Source: Microbacterium telephonicum
GTDB taxonomy: Bacteria > Actinomycetota > Actinomycetes > Actinomycetales > Microbacteriaceae
Assembly: GCF_003651225.1 (NCBI RefSeq)
Contig: NZ_RCDB01000001.1
Span: 806,001-870,000, forward strand
Reading direction: 5' to 3'
Length of the DNA stretch: 64,000 nt
Shown here piece after piece: positions 31,062 to 39,177 of this stretch; the first letter of the stretch is position 1, and each line of letters begins with the position of its first letter. Made by a program: the position numbers and the translations under genes. The notes beneath the pieces were generated by a model. It had not been told where the DNA came from and did no database searches. It saw only the letters and a program-made list of their open reading frames with translations.

Positions 31062-33112
31062 GCCCTTCGACAAGCTCAGGAACCACGCGCGACGCGGAGC
31101 TGACCGAAGAGGAGAAGCTCGAACTCGAGCTCGCCGAACAGGCCCGCCAGAACTCCGGCGACTGGGACTCCGTCGCACCCGGCAAGGCCGCGAACTTCGG
31201 TCCCAGCTTCCGGCGCATGATCGGGCTGCTGCGCCCGCACGCCGTGGCGTTCGGCTTCGTGTCGCTGCTGGGCGCGATCGGCGTCGTGCTCGCCGTCATC
31301 GCACCGAAGGTGCTCGGTGAGGCCACCAACATCATCTTCGAAGGCGTGGTCTCGGCCTCCCTCGGGGGCACCTTCCCGGCCGGCACCTCGCAGGCCGACG
31401 TCGTCGCCGCGCTGCAGGCGGCCGGGCAGACCGATTTCGCGAACATCGTCTCGGCGATGCCGAACTTCCAGGTCGGCGCCGGCGTCGACTTCGAGCGCCT
31501 GCGCTGGGTCGTCGTCGCGGTGCTCGCGATCTACGTCGTCTCCGCCGTGCTCACCTGGCTGCAGGGCTACGTCATCAACATCATCATGGTGCGCACCATG
31601 TGGCGGCTGCGCGAAGACGTCGAGGCGAAGATCAACCGGCTGCCGCTGTCGTACTTCGACAAGGTGCAGCGCGGCGAGCTGATCTCACGCGTCACCAACG
31701 ACATCGACAACATCACGCAGACGATGCAGCAGTCGCTGTCGACGGCGCTCACCAACGTGCTCACCGTCATCGGCGTGCTCATCATGATGTTCTCGATCTC
31801 TTGGCAGCTCGCGATCGTCGCGCTCGTGGCGCTGCCGCTCATGGGCGTCATCTTCGGCATCATCGGTCCGCGCTCGCAGAAGGCGTTCCAGACGCAGTGG
31901 CGCAAGGTCGGCCGGCTCAACGCCCGCGTCGAGGAGTCGTTCTCGGGGCACGCGCTCGTGCGCGTCTACGGTCGCGAGCGCGACATGGCCGACCGGTTCG
32001 CGCAGGAGAACGACGAGCTCTACGACGCCGCTTTCAAGGCGCAGTTCCTCTCCGGCATGATCATGCCCGGCATGATGTTCATCGGGAACCTGACCTACGT
32101 CGGCATCGCCGTGCTCGGCGGTCTCATGGTCGCCTCCGGCCAGCTGCGGCTCGGCGATGTGCAGGCATTCATCCAGTACTCCCAGCAGTTCACGCAGCCG
32201 CTGAGCGAGCTGGGCGGCATGGCCGCCGTCGTGCAGTCCGGCACGGCCTCGGCCGAGCGCGTCTTCGAGCTGCTCGACGAGGACGAGCAGGACCCCGACG
32301 CCGCCGACGCCCCCGCCCTCGCCGGCGGTGCCGGCGTGATCGAGTTCGAGCACGTGCGCTTCTCGTACTCGCCCGACCGTCCCCTCATCAGCGACCTCTC
32401 CTTCCGGGTCGAACCCGGTCAGACCGTCGCGATCGTCGGACCCACCGGCGCCGGCAAGACGACGCTCGTCAACCTGCTCATGCGCTTCTACGAGCTCGAC
32501 GGCGGCCGCATCCTCCTCGACGGCCAGGACATCGCCGCGCTCACCCGCGACGACGTGCGCTCGCGCACCGGCATGGTGCTTCAGGACCCGTGGCTGTTCG
32601 CCGGCAGCATCCGCGAGAACATCCGCTACGGGCGCGAGTCGGCCACCGACGACGAGATCGTGGATGCCGCCGTCGCCACGCGCGTGGACCGTTTCGTGCA
32701 CTCGCTGCCCGACGGGTACGACACCGTGCTCGACGAGGACGCCTCCAACGTCTCGGCCGGTGAGAAGCAGCTCATCACGATCGCGCGGGCCTTCGTCGCG
32801 CAGCCGAGCGTGCTGATCCTCGACGAGGCGACGAGCTCGGTCGACACCCGCACCGAGCTGCTGCTGCAGCATGCGATGTCGGCCCTGCGCGAGGGGCGCA
32901 CGTCGTTCGTCATCGCGCACCGGCTCTCGACCATCCGCGACGCCGACCTGATCCTCGTGATGGAGCACGGCGACATCGTGGAGAAGGGCACGCACGACGA
33001 GCTCATCGCCGCCGAGGGCGCGTACTTCCGTCTGTACCGCTCGCAGTTCGAGCAGGCGGCGACCTCCGACGACGACGACGCAGCGGCCCTCGCGGCGGAG
33101 CCGCAGTCGTGA
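31058..33112 (+). CDS. ABC exporter half, consensus ATPase site (heterodimer subunit 2)
   Basis: 684 residues. The first ~10 residues (MSPSTSSGTTR) are encoded by a repeat-like stretch; then a charged helix TEEEKLELELAEQARQ, a six-helix exporter domain with an inserted external loop (~residues 85-140), and an ATPase domain. Walker A GPTGAGKTTL, Walker B LILDEATSSVD with catalytic Glu and switch His (IAHRLST) are intact; the signature is VSAGEKQ rather than LSGGQ. That deviant signature faces the defective Walker B of subunit 1, so one composite site is degenerate and one is normal. Confidence 0.93.
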   Translation: MSPSTSSGTTRDAELTEEEKLELELAEQARQNSGDWDSVAPGKAANFGPSFRRMIGLLRPHAVAFGFVSLLGAIGVVLAVIAPKVLGEATNIIFEGVVSASLGGTFPAGTSQADVVAALQAAGQTDFANIVSAMPNFQVGAGVDFERLRWVVVAVLAIYVVSAVLTWLQGYVINIIMVRTMWRLREDVEAKINRLPLSYFDKVQRGELISRVTNDIDNITQTMQQSLSTALTNVLTVIGVLIMMFSISWQLAIVALVALPLMGVIFGIIGPRSQKAFQTQWRKVGRLNARVEESFSGHALVRVYGRERDMADRFAQENDELYDAAFKAQFLSGMIMPGMMFIGNLTYVGIAVLGGLMVASGQLRLGDVQAFIQYSQQFTQPLSELGGMAAVVQSGTASAERVFELLDEDEQDPDAADAPALAGGAGVIEFEHVRFSYSPDRPLISDLSFRVEPGQTVAIVGPTGAGKTTLVNLLMRFYELDGGRILLDGQDIAALTRDDVRSRTGMVLQDPWLFAGSIRENIRYGRESATDDEIVDAAVATRVDRFVHSLPDGYDTVLDEDASNVSAGEKQLITIARAFVAQPSVLILDEATSSVDTRTELLLQHAMSALREGRTSFVIAHRLSTIRDADLILVMEHGDIVEKGTHDELIAAEGAYFRLYRSQFEQAATSDDDDAAALAAEPQS
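31060..31084. repeat. Actinobacterial CCCTTCGACAAGCTCAGG repeat half inside coding sequence
   Basis: GAGCCCTTCGACAAGCTCAG and following GAACC span the start of the second ABC gene. This motif is a known dispersed arm (CCTTCGACAAGCTCAGG) in high-GC actinobacteria, normally intergenic. Confidence 0.6.
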
Positions 33113-33924
33113 GCGACCTGCGCGCCGAACGTCCCCGGTCCGCGAGGTTCATCCTCTCCTGCGTCGGCATCGGCCTGGCCGCGGGTCTGCTGTCGGGTCT
33201 GTTCGGCGTCGGCGGCGGCACCGTCATCGTGCCGCTGCTCGTGCTGCTGCTCGCCTTCGACCAGCGCCTCGCGGCGGGGACGTCGCTCGCCGCGATCGTG
33301 CCGACCGCGACCGTCGGCGTCATCTCGTACGCCGTGCACGGCTCGGTCGACTGGCTCGCCGCGATCCTGCTCGCCGTCGGCGCCGTCGGCGGCGCCCAGA
33401 TCGGCACGTGGCTGCTCGCACGGTTGTCGCAGAACGTGCTGCGGTGGGGCTTCATCGGCTTCCTCGCGATCGTCGTCGTGATGCTGTTCGTCGTCGTCCC
33501 CGAGCGCGGCGACGACATCGCGCTCGCCTGGTGGTCGGGGGCGGGCCTGCTCGTGCTCGGCGTGTTCACGGGCATCATGGCGGGGCTCCTCGGCGTCGGC
33601 GGCGGCATCATCGTCGTCCCGGCGCTCATGATCCTCTTCGGCGCCGACGACCTCGTCGCCAAGGGCACCTCGCTGCTCATGATGATCCCGACGGCCCTGT
33701 CGGGGACCATCGGCAACATCCGCCGCGGCAACGTCGACCTGCTCGCCGCCGCCTGCATCGGCGTGGCCGCCTGCACCACCACGGCGCTCGGCGCCTGGAT
33801 CGCGACGCTGCTGACGCCGCTCGCGGCCAACATCCTCTTCGCGGCCTTCATCATCTTCATCGCGGCGCAGATGGCGGTGCGGGCGGTGCGCGCGAACCGG
33901 AAGCCCCCGGCATCCGATCGGTAG
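33109..33924 (+). CDS. TauE/SafE-family permease
   Basis: 271 residues, eight to nine membrane helices. Two repeated halves each begin with the family's glycine motif (SGLFGVGGGTVIVPLL near residue 28, LLGVGGGIIVVPALM near residue 162). Members export sulfite, sulfonates or related organic anions; the specificity here is unknown. GTG start overlaps the stop of the ABC exporter gene by 4 nt, placing it in the same transcript. The TAG stop forms part of the next gene's -10 box. Confidence 0.92.
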   Translation: MSDLRAERPRSARFILSCVGIGLAAGLLSGLFGVGGGTVIVPLLVLLLAFDQRLAAGTSLAAIVPTATVGVISYAVHGSVDWLAAILLAVGAVGGAQIGTWLLARLSQNVLRWGFIGFLAIVVVMLFVVVPERGDDIALAWWSGAGLLVLGVFTGIMAGLLGVGGGIIVVPALMILFGADDLVAKGTSLLMMIPTALSGTIGNIRRGNVDLLAAACIGVAACTTTALGAWIATLLTPLAANILFAAFIIFIAAQMAVRAVRANRKPPASDR

Positions 33925-33927
33925 GAT
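33922..33927 (+). promoter_or_regulatory. -10 box of FAS1-like dehydratase, overlapping the TauE stop
   Basis: TAGGAT; its TAG is the TauE stop codon. 6-nt gap to GTG 33934. Confidence 0.55.
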
Positions 33928-33933
33928 CGAACG

Positions 33934-34380
33934 GTGTCCGTGAACCCCGAGCTGGTCGGCCGAGACTTCCCGCCGACCGCCCCCTACCTCGTCGGGCGTG
34001 AGAAGGTGCGCGAGTTCGCGCGTGCCGTGCACGCCACCGACCCGCAGCACACCGACCCCGCCGCCGCGCAGGCGCTCGGCTACCCTGACGTCGTCGCACC
34101 GCCGACGTTCGCGATGGTCGTGCAGGACCTGACGCTGCAGCAGCTGCTGGCCGCTCCCGACTCCGGCATCGTGCTGGAGCGCACGGTGCACGCCGAGCAG
34201 CGCTTCCGATACACGCGGCCGATCGTCGCCGGCGACGAGCTCGTCGCCCGGCTGACGGTCACCGGCATCCGCGCGTTCGGCAAGGGGGCCATGGTCACCA
34301 GCGACGCCGAGGTGACCGACCGCGACGGCGCCCACGTCGTCACCGCGACGTCGGTGCTGCTGATCGGAGGCGACGAATGA
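33934..34380 (+). CDS. FAS1-like MaoC dehydratase-domain protein (HadA/HadC-like)
   Basis: 148 residues, hot-dog fold. Regions PPTFAMVVQDLTLQ and RFRYTRPIVAGDELVARLTV match the non-catalytic N-terminal partner of (3R)-hydroxyacyl dehydratases, as in mycobacterial HadA/HadC; it lacks the D-x4-H hydratase pair. It pairs with the catalytic MaoC protein that follows (4-nt overlap) and likely forms a heterodimer that dehydrates 3-hydroxyacyl chains in fatty-acid synthesis. Confidence 0.84.
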   Translation: MSVNPELVGRDFPPTAPYLVGREKVREFARAVHATDPQHTDPAAAQALGYPDVVAPPTFAMVVQDLTLQQLLAAPDSGIVLERTVHAEQRFRYTRPIVAGDELVARLTVTGIRAFGKGAMVTSDAEVTDRDGAHVVTATSVLLIGGDE

Positions 34381-34778
34381 CCGCGATCGAGGTCGGCGCC
34401 GTCGTCGCCGAGCGCACCGTGCACCTGACCCGTGAGTCGCTCGTGCGCTACGCGGGCGCCTCTGGCGATTTCAACCCCATCCACTACCGCGACGACGTCG
34501 CCGCCCGCGTCGGGCTGCCGGGTGTGCTCGCCCACGGCATGCTCACGATGGGCCTCGCCGTCGAGACCATCGTGGAGTGGCTCGGCGACTCGGGCCGCAT
34601 CCTCGAGTACGGCGTGCGCTTCACGCGACCCGTCGTCGTCTCGGCCGAGGACGGCGCCGACGTAACGGTGGTCGCGACCGTCGGCGCCGTGGACGACGAG
34701 ACCCTGCGCGTCGACCTGACCGTCACCAGCGGCGGGACGACCGTGCTCGGGAAGGCGCAGGTGCGCGTCCGCGCGTGA
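34377..34778 (+). CDS. MaoC-like (3R)-hydroxyacyl dehydratase (HadB-like)
   Basis: 133 residues. YAGASGDFNPIHYRDDVAA (~residues 22-40) contains the hydratase-2 motif with catalytic Asp and His, and GVLAHGMLTMGLA completes it. Hot-dog enzyme that removes water from 3-hydroxyacyl thioesters; active with the upstream partner. Same operon as murB. Confidence 0.9.
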   Translation: MTAIEVGAVVAERTVHLTRESLVRYAGASGDFNPIHYRDDVAARVGLPGVLAHGMLTMGLAVETIVEWLGDSGRILEYGVRFTRPVVVSAEDGADVTVVATVGAVDDETLRVDLTVTSGGTTVLGKAQVRVRA

Positions 34779-34780
34779 CG

Positions 34781-35917
34781 ATGCCCGAGATCGCCCCCCT
34801 TCCCCTGTCGCGGCTCACGACCCTGCGTGCCGGCGGCACCCCCACCCGTCTCGTCGAGGCGCGCACGACCGACGAGCTCGTCTCGACGCTGCGCGACCTC
34901 TGGGCCTCGGGCGAGCCCTGGCTCGTCGTCGGCGGCGGATCGAACCTGCTCGTCGGTGACGACCCGTTCGACGGCACCGTGGTGCTCGTGCGCACGCGGG
35001 GGATCGAGCGGCTCCCGTCGCCGATCGAGGGTCGCGCACGTCTGCGCGTGCAGGCCGGACACGATTGGGACGAGCTGGTCGAGTACGCCGTCGCCGAAGG
35101 GCTGTCGGGCATCGTGGCGATGTCGGGCATCCCCGGCACCGTCGGCGCCGCCCCCGTGCAGAACGTCGGCGCGTACGGTCAGGAGATCGTGCAGACCCTC
35201 GTCGAGGTCGAGCTGCTCGACGAGGCCACCGGCGAGGTCTCGGTCGTGCCCGCCGCCGATCTGAAGCTCGGCTTCCGCACGTCGGTGCTGAAGAACCACT
35301 ACGGCTCGGTCGCCGAGCGCCCGGGCGTCATCCTGTCGGTCACGCTCGAACTGCGCGAGGTCGGGCACGGCGAGTACGTCCTGCAGGGGCCGCAGCTGCG
35401 CGCGGCACTCGGGGTCGCCCCCGACCAGCCGGTGACGCTGCGCTGGGTGCGCGAGACGGTGCTCGCGACCCGCGCCCGCAAGGGCATGGTGCTCGATGAC
35501 GCCGACCCCGACACCTCCAGCGCCGGGTCGTTCTTCCAGAACGCCGTCGTGTCGGCATCCTTCGCCCGCACGCTCCCGGACGAGTGCCCGCGCTGGCCCG
35601 TCGCGCCCGACCTCGACCCCGTCACCGTCATCCCGCTCGACCGCTACGACGGCATCGTGCCGTCGCCGACCTCGGGTGAGCCCGATGTCAAGGTCAGCGC
35701 GGCGTGGCTCATCGAGCACGCCGGCCTGCGCAAGGGCTTCCGGCTGCCGCGCTCGCGCGCGGGCCTGTCGACCAAGCACGCCCTCGCCCTGACCAACCGG
35801 GGCGGTGCGACGGCGGCGGAGCTCGCGGAGCTCGCGCGCTTCATCCAGGGGCGGGTGCAGTCCGAGTTCGGACTCATCCTGCAGCCCGAGCCCGTGCTCG
35901 TGGGGGTCGAGCTCTAG
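34781..35917 (+). CDS. murB: UDP-N-acetylenolpyruvoylglucosamine reductase
   Basis: 378 residues from ATG 34781; a GTG at 34775 overlapping the upstream stop would add two residues, and neither has a clear ribosome site. An FAD enzyme that makes UDP-MurNAc for peptidoglycan. LTTLRAGGTPTRLVEA, VVGGGSNLLVGDDPFDGTVV (FAD site) and GIVAMSGIPGTVGAAPVQNVGAYGQE-type region (~residues 107-130) are diagnostic; SAGSFFQNAVVS contains the catalytic Ser. The C-terminal type I extension is present. Confidence 0.96.
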   Translation: MPEIAPLPLSRLTTLRAGGTPTRLVEARTTDELVSTLRDLWASGEPWLVVGGGSNLLVGDDPFDGTVVLVRTRGIERLPSPIEGRARLRVQAGHDWDELVEYAVAEGLSGIVAMSGIPGTVGAAPVQNVGAYGQEIVQTLVEVELLDEATGEVSVVPAADLKLGFRTSVLKNHYGSVAERPGVILSVTLELREVGHGEYVLQGPQLRAALGVAPDQPVTLRWVRETVLATRARKGMVLDDADPDTSSAGSFFQNAVVSASFARTLPDECPRWPVAPDLDPVTVIPLDRYDGIVPSPTSGEPDVKVSAAWLIEHAGLRKGFRLPRSRAGLSTKHALALTNRGGATAAELAELARFIQGRVQSEFGLILQPEPVLVGVEL

Positions 35918-35941
35918 CCCGACCCCGACCGGCGCGGTGCC

Positions 35942-37141
35942 TCAGGAGAAGAGGCGCTGGAGGCGCTGGATGCCCTCGAGCAGCGCGTCGTCGCCGAGGG
36001 CGTACGACAGCCGCAGGTAGCCGGACGGGCCGAAGGCCTCACCGGGGACCACGGCGACCTCGGCGCGGTCGAGGATGAGGTCGGCGAGCTCGAGCGAGGT
36101 CGTCACCGTCGTGCCGTGCCAGTCGCGTCCGAGCAGGCCCGTCACGTCGGGGTAGACGTAGAACGCGCCCAGCGGGTTCGGAACGGTGACGCCGGGAATC
36201 TTCGACAGCTCCGCCACGATCAGTCGGCGACGCCGGTCGAACGCCGCCCGCATGTCCTCGGCCTCGGTCTGCGGGCCGGTGAGGGCGGCCAGCGCCGCAC
36301 GCTGGGCGACGTTGTTGACGTTCGAGCTGAGGTGCGACTGCAGGTTGCCGGCGACCTTGATCGCCGCGGCGGGTCCGACCATCCAGCCGACGCGCCAGCC
36401 GGTCATCGCGTACGTCTTCGCGACGCCGTTGACGAGGATCGTCTGCTCGGCGAGCTCGGGCACCGCCTCGACGATCGACACGGCGCGGGCGCCCTCGTAG
36501 ACGAGGTTCTGGTAGATCTCGTCGCTGATCACCCAGATGCCGTGCTCGAGCGCCCACTCGCCGATGGCCTTGGTCTCGTCAGGTGTGTACACCGAGCCGG
36601 TCGGGTTCGAGGGCGACACGAACACGAGCACCGTCGTCTTCTCGGTGCGCGCCGCCTCGAGCTGTTCGACGGTGACCTTGTATTCCTGGTCGGCCCCGGC
36701 GAACACCTCGACCGGCACGCCGTCGGCGAGGGCGATCGCCTCGGGGTAGGTCGTCCAGTAGGGCGCGGGCAGCAGCACCTCGTCGCCGGGGTTCACGACG
36801 GCCTGGAAGGCCTGGTAGACGGCCTGCTTGCCGCCGTTGGTGACGATGACGCGGGATGCCGGCACCTCCAACCCCGAGTCGCGCAGGGTCTTGGCGGCGA
36901 TCGCCTCGCGCAGCACCGGCAGGCCCGCCGCGGGCGTGTAGCGGAAGTTCGCGGGGTCGCGCAGCGCCTCGGCCGCGGCATCCACGATGAACTGCGGTGT
37001 CGCGAAATCTGGCTCGCCGGCGGCGTACGAGATGACGGGCTTGCCCTCGGACTTGAGGGCCTTCGCCTTCGCGTCGACCTTGAGGGTCGCCGATTCGGCG
37101 ATGGACGACAGCTTGCGGGAGACGGGGGCGCGTTCGGTCAC
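35942..37141 (-). CDS. Aspartate/aromatic-type PLP aminotransferase
   Basis: 399 residues from GTG 37141; a longer frame overlaps the MFS gene. Fold-type I aminotransferase: [17 protein letters not shown] at the N-terminus, [61 protein letters not shown] with the PLP Lys (~residue 236), and [12 protein letters not shown] with the substrate Arg region. Most likely aspartate aminotransferase (AspC/AspB type) linking the TCA cycle to amino acids. Downstream-convergent with murB (24 nt). Leaderless-type promoter at 37149-37154. Confidence 0.94.
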   Translation of the reverse strand: MTERAPVSRKLSSIAESATLKVDAKAKALKSEGKPVISYAAGEPDFATPQFIVDAAAEALRDPANFRYTPAAGLPVLREAIAAKTLRDSGLEVPASRVIVTNGGKQAVYQAFQAVVNPGDEVLLPAPYWTTYPEAIALADGVPVEVFAGADQEYKVTVEQLEAARTEKTTVLVFVSPSNPTGSVYTPDETKAIGEWALEHGIWVISDEIYQNLVYEGARAVSIVEAVPELAEQTILVNGVAKTYAMTGWRVGWMVGPAAAIKVAGNLQSHLSSNVNNVAQRAALAALTGPQTEAEDMRAAFDRRRRLIVAELSKIPGVTVPNPLGAFYVYPDVTGLLGRDWHGTTVTTSLELADLILDRAEVAVVPGEAFGPSGYLRLSYALGDDALLEGIQRLQRLFS

Positions 37142-37148
37142 GGCACCC

Positions 37149-37154
37149 AGCGTA
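37149..37154 (-). promoter_or_regulatory. -10 box, aminotransferase
   Basis: Minus-strand TACGCT, 7-nt gap to GTG 37141. Confidence 0.5.
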
Positions 37155-37164
37155 GTCGGCGGGG

Positions 37165-38412
37165 TCAGGCCGCGAGCGCGCGCCGCTTGCCGTTCACGTG
37201 CGCACGCCACACGAGCGCGGCCGACAGCGCCGCGATAACGGCGCCCGCGACGAACAGGGTCGGGTAGCCGATCACGGGACTGATCGCCGCGAGGACGGCG
37301 GGCACGAAGAAGCCGACGTAGCTCAGCGAGTAGAACACCGCGGTCAGGCCCGCGAGATCGTCGGGGCCCGCGATCCGCTGCACCTCCATGAGTCCGCCCA
37401 CGAGCAGCAGCCCGTAGCCGATGCCGAGGGCGGCTGCGGCGACGAGGGCGAGGGCGACCGACCAGGTCAGCGCCGTCGCGGCCGCGAGCAGCATGCCCGG
37501 CACGACGGCCGCGAGGGCCGCGGTGACGCCGCGGCATCCGCCCGGCAGGTCGATGCGGCGCGCGAGCGTCTGGGCCCCGACGCCGCAGCCGAGGCTCACG
37601 AGGCACATGAGTCCCGCGAAGCCGACCTCGAACCCGGCGACCCGGTCGACCAGCAGCGCCGGGAGGATCGCGTAGGCGGATGCCGCGGTGCCGAACACCC
37701 ACGGCGACATTGGCGCGACGACGCCGAGGAAGCGCCGGTGGCTCGCCGACGGGATGCGCAGGTCGTCGCGCAGCCGCCCGCCGCGGGCCGGGTCGCGCGG
37801 GTGCGATTCGGGGGTGCGCAGTGCGAAGGCGAACGACGCCGCGCACAGCGCCACGTTGACGAGATAGGGCAGCACCTCGGGGAGCGGGGCGAACTGCGCG
37901 AGCGCCGCCGCGACGGCCGCGCCGAGCGCGAACCCCGTCGTGAGCGAAAGTGCCGCACGCCGCGCGCCCGACCCCGATGCGGAAGCGTCGAAGGGGGCCT
38001 CGGAGAGCTCTTTGATCCAGGCCGTCCCGACGGCCATCACGAGGCCGAGCGCGACGCCGGAGAGCACCCGGCCCGCGAACAGAAGCACGGGCTCGCCCGC
38101 CGCGGCGGCGAGGACGGCCGAGCCCGCGAGCGCGATCAGGGGAGCGGGCAGCAGGAGGGGGCGACGGCCGAATCGGTCCGACAGGGGCCCGCCGAGCAGG
38201 AGCGCGGGGACGATGCCGATGACGTAGGCGCCGAGCAGGACGTTCACCGTGAGCGCGCCGAGGTTGTCGTGCAGCCGGTAGGTGACCAGCAGCGGCGTGA
38301 ACTCGTTGCCGCCCCATGCGACCGCGAACAGTGCGGCGGCGGCGCGCAGCCACGGCTTCGTGCGGTGCCGAGCTGCGTCGGCGATCGCGATCGGCGTCGT
38401 CGCGGCGCTCAT
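37165..38412 (-). CDS. MFS transporter
   Basis: 415 residues, 12 hydrophobic segments. [15 protein letters not shown] (~residues 75-89) is the loop 2-3 MFS signature. It is encoded just after a GntR regulator (4-nt overlap), so the regulator probably controls transport of a small ligand that both recognise. No substrate can be read from the sequence. Confidence 0.88.
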   Translation of the reverse strand: MSAATTPIAIADAARHRTKPWLRAAAALFAVAWGGNEFTPLLVTYRLHDNLGALTVNVLLGAYVIGIVPALLLGGPLSDRFGRRPLLLPAPLIALAGSAVLAAAAGEPVLLFAGRVLSGVALGLVMAVGTAWIKELSEAPFDASASGSGARRAALSLTTGFALGAAVAAALAQFAPLPEVLPYLVNVALCAASFAFALRTPESHPRDPARGGRLRDDLRIPSASHRRFLGVVAPMSPWVFGTAASAYAILPALLVDRVAGFEVGFAGLMCLVSLGCGVGAQTLARRIDLPGGCRGVTAALAAVVPGMLLAAATALTWSVALALVAAAALGIGYGLLLVGGLMEVQRIAGPDDLAGLTAVFYSLSYVGFFVPAVLAAISPVIGYPTLFVAGAVIAALSAALVWRAHVNGKRRALAA

Positions 38413-39086
38413 CGGGCCGCTCCCGCCGTCTGATCGGCGGGCGATGTGCCCGCGCGCACGCCATGGGCGGCCTCGAAGTGGGCGTCGAGCGTCGTGCGGA
38501 ACGCGTCCGCGTCGCCCGCGGCGATCGCGGCGGCAAGGCGCTCGTGTCGGGCGACGACGGCCGTCATCCGCTCGGGGGTGCGGATCGAGGTCGCGGTGAC
38601 GCGCTGCTGCCGCTGGCGCAACCCCTCGGCGAAGGTCGTGAGGAGGGTGTTGCCGGCGGAGCGGATGATCGCGTTGTGGAAGTCCGCGTCGGCCGAGACG
38701 AAGGCCTCGGTGTCGTCGGCCTGCGCCGCGCGGCGCTGCGCGTCGACGGCGCGAGCCAGCTCGGCCGCGAGGTCCTGCCGGGTGTGCTCGTCGCCGACCG
38801 TGCGCTGCACCGCATAGTTCTCCAGTAGGCGCCGCGCCTCGAGCACCTGCGCGATCTCGCCGGGCGTGGATTCGACCACGAGCGCGCCACGCTTCGGGTA
38901 CAGCCGCATCCAGCCCTCGGCCTGCAGTCGGAGGAACGCCTCGCGCACGGGCGTGCGGCTCACGCCGTGCTCGGCGGCGAGCTCGCCCTCGCTGAGCATG
39001 CGGCCCCCTTCGAGGTCGCCCTGCAGGATGCGCTGCTTGACGCGCGCGTAGACGAGGTCGGCGGCATTCGGGGTCGTTTCGTTCAC
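38409..39086 (-). CDS. GntR (FCD/FadR-type) transcriptional regulator
   Basis: 225 residues from GTG 39086, which lies 7 nt after TAGTAT; an in-frame ATG at 39143 is upstream of the promoter and is unlikely. N-terminal winged helix [20 protein letters not shown]...[24 protein letters not shown] is the GntR motif; the C-terminal FCD domain has the acidic/His metal pattern ([17 protein letters not shown]). It shares a transcript with the MFS gene. A TAGTAT/ATACTA-like palindrome surrounds its own -10 box, so autoregulation is plausible. Confidence 0.9.
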   Translation of the reverse strand: MNETTPNAADLVYARVKQRILQGDLEGGRMLSEGELAAEHGVSRTPVREAFLRLQAEGWMRLYPKRGALVVESTPGEIAQVLEARRLLENYAVQRTVGDEHTRQDLAAELARAVDAQRRAAQADDTEAFVSADADFHNAIIRSAGNTLLTTFAEGLRQRQQRVTATSIRTPERMTAVVARHERLAAAIAAGDADAFRTTLDAHFEAAHGVRAGTSPADQTAGAAR

Positions 39087-39093
39087 AACATAG

Positions 39094-39099
39094 ATACTA
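39094..39099 (-). promoter_or_regulatory. -10 box, GntR gene
   Basis: Minus-strand TAGTAT, 7-nt gap to GTG 39086; it lies inside ATACTAGTCGTAT (39094-39106), a possible GntR operator. Confidence 0.5.
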
Positions 39100-39121
39100 G
39101 TCGTATTCAAGGCGAGATGCA

Positions 39122-39153
39122 GAGGGGGCGGATGCCTCGGCATCCGCCCCCTC
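39122..39153 (-). terminator. Terminator after aceA
   Basis: GAGGGGGCGGATGCC / GGCATCCGCCCCCTC, perfect 15-bp arms around a 2-nt loop, so inner pairs open. It lies 25-56 nt past the aceA stop. A second hairpin, CCCCC/GGGGG, follows at 39161-39173. Confidence 0.75.
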
Positions 39154-39177
39154 GCCCCCGTCCCCCAGGGGGGTCGG

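Noticed and set aside
29327-33112. 1261-residue frame on the plus strand covering both ABC genes
   Set aside because: Its first ~590 residues are the off-frame shadow of ABC subunit 1; only the last 684 residues from 31058 are real.
37142-38536. Extension of the aminotransferase frame upstream
   Set aside because: Falls inside the MFS and GntR genes; the GTG at 37141 follows its own -10 box.
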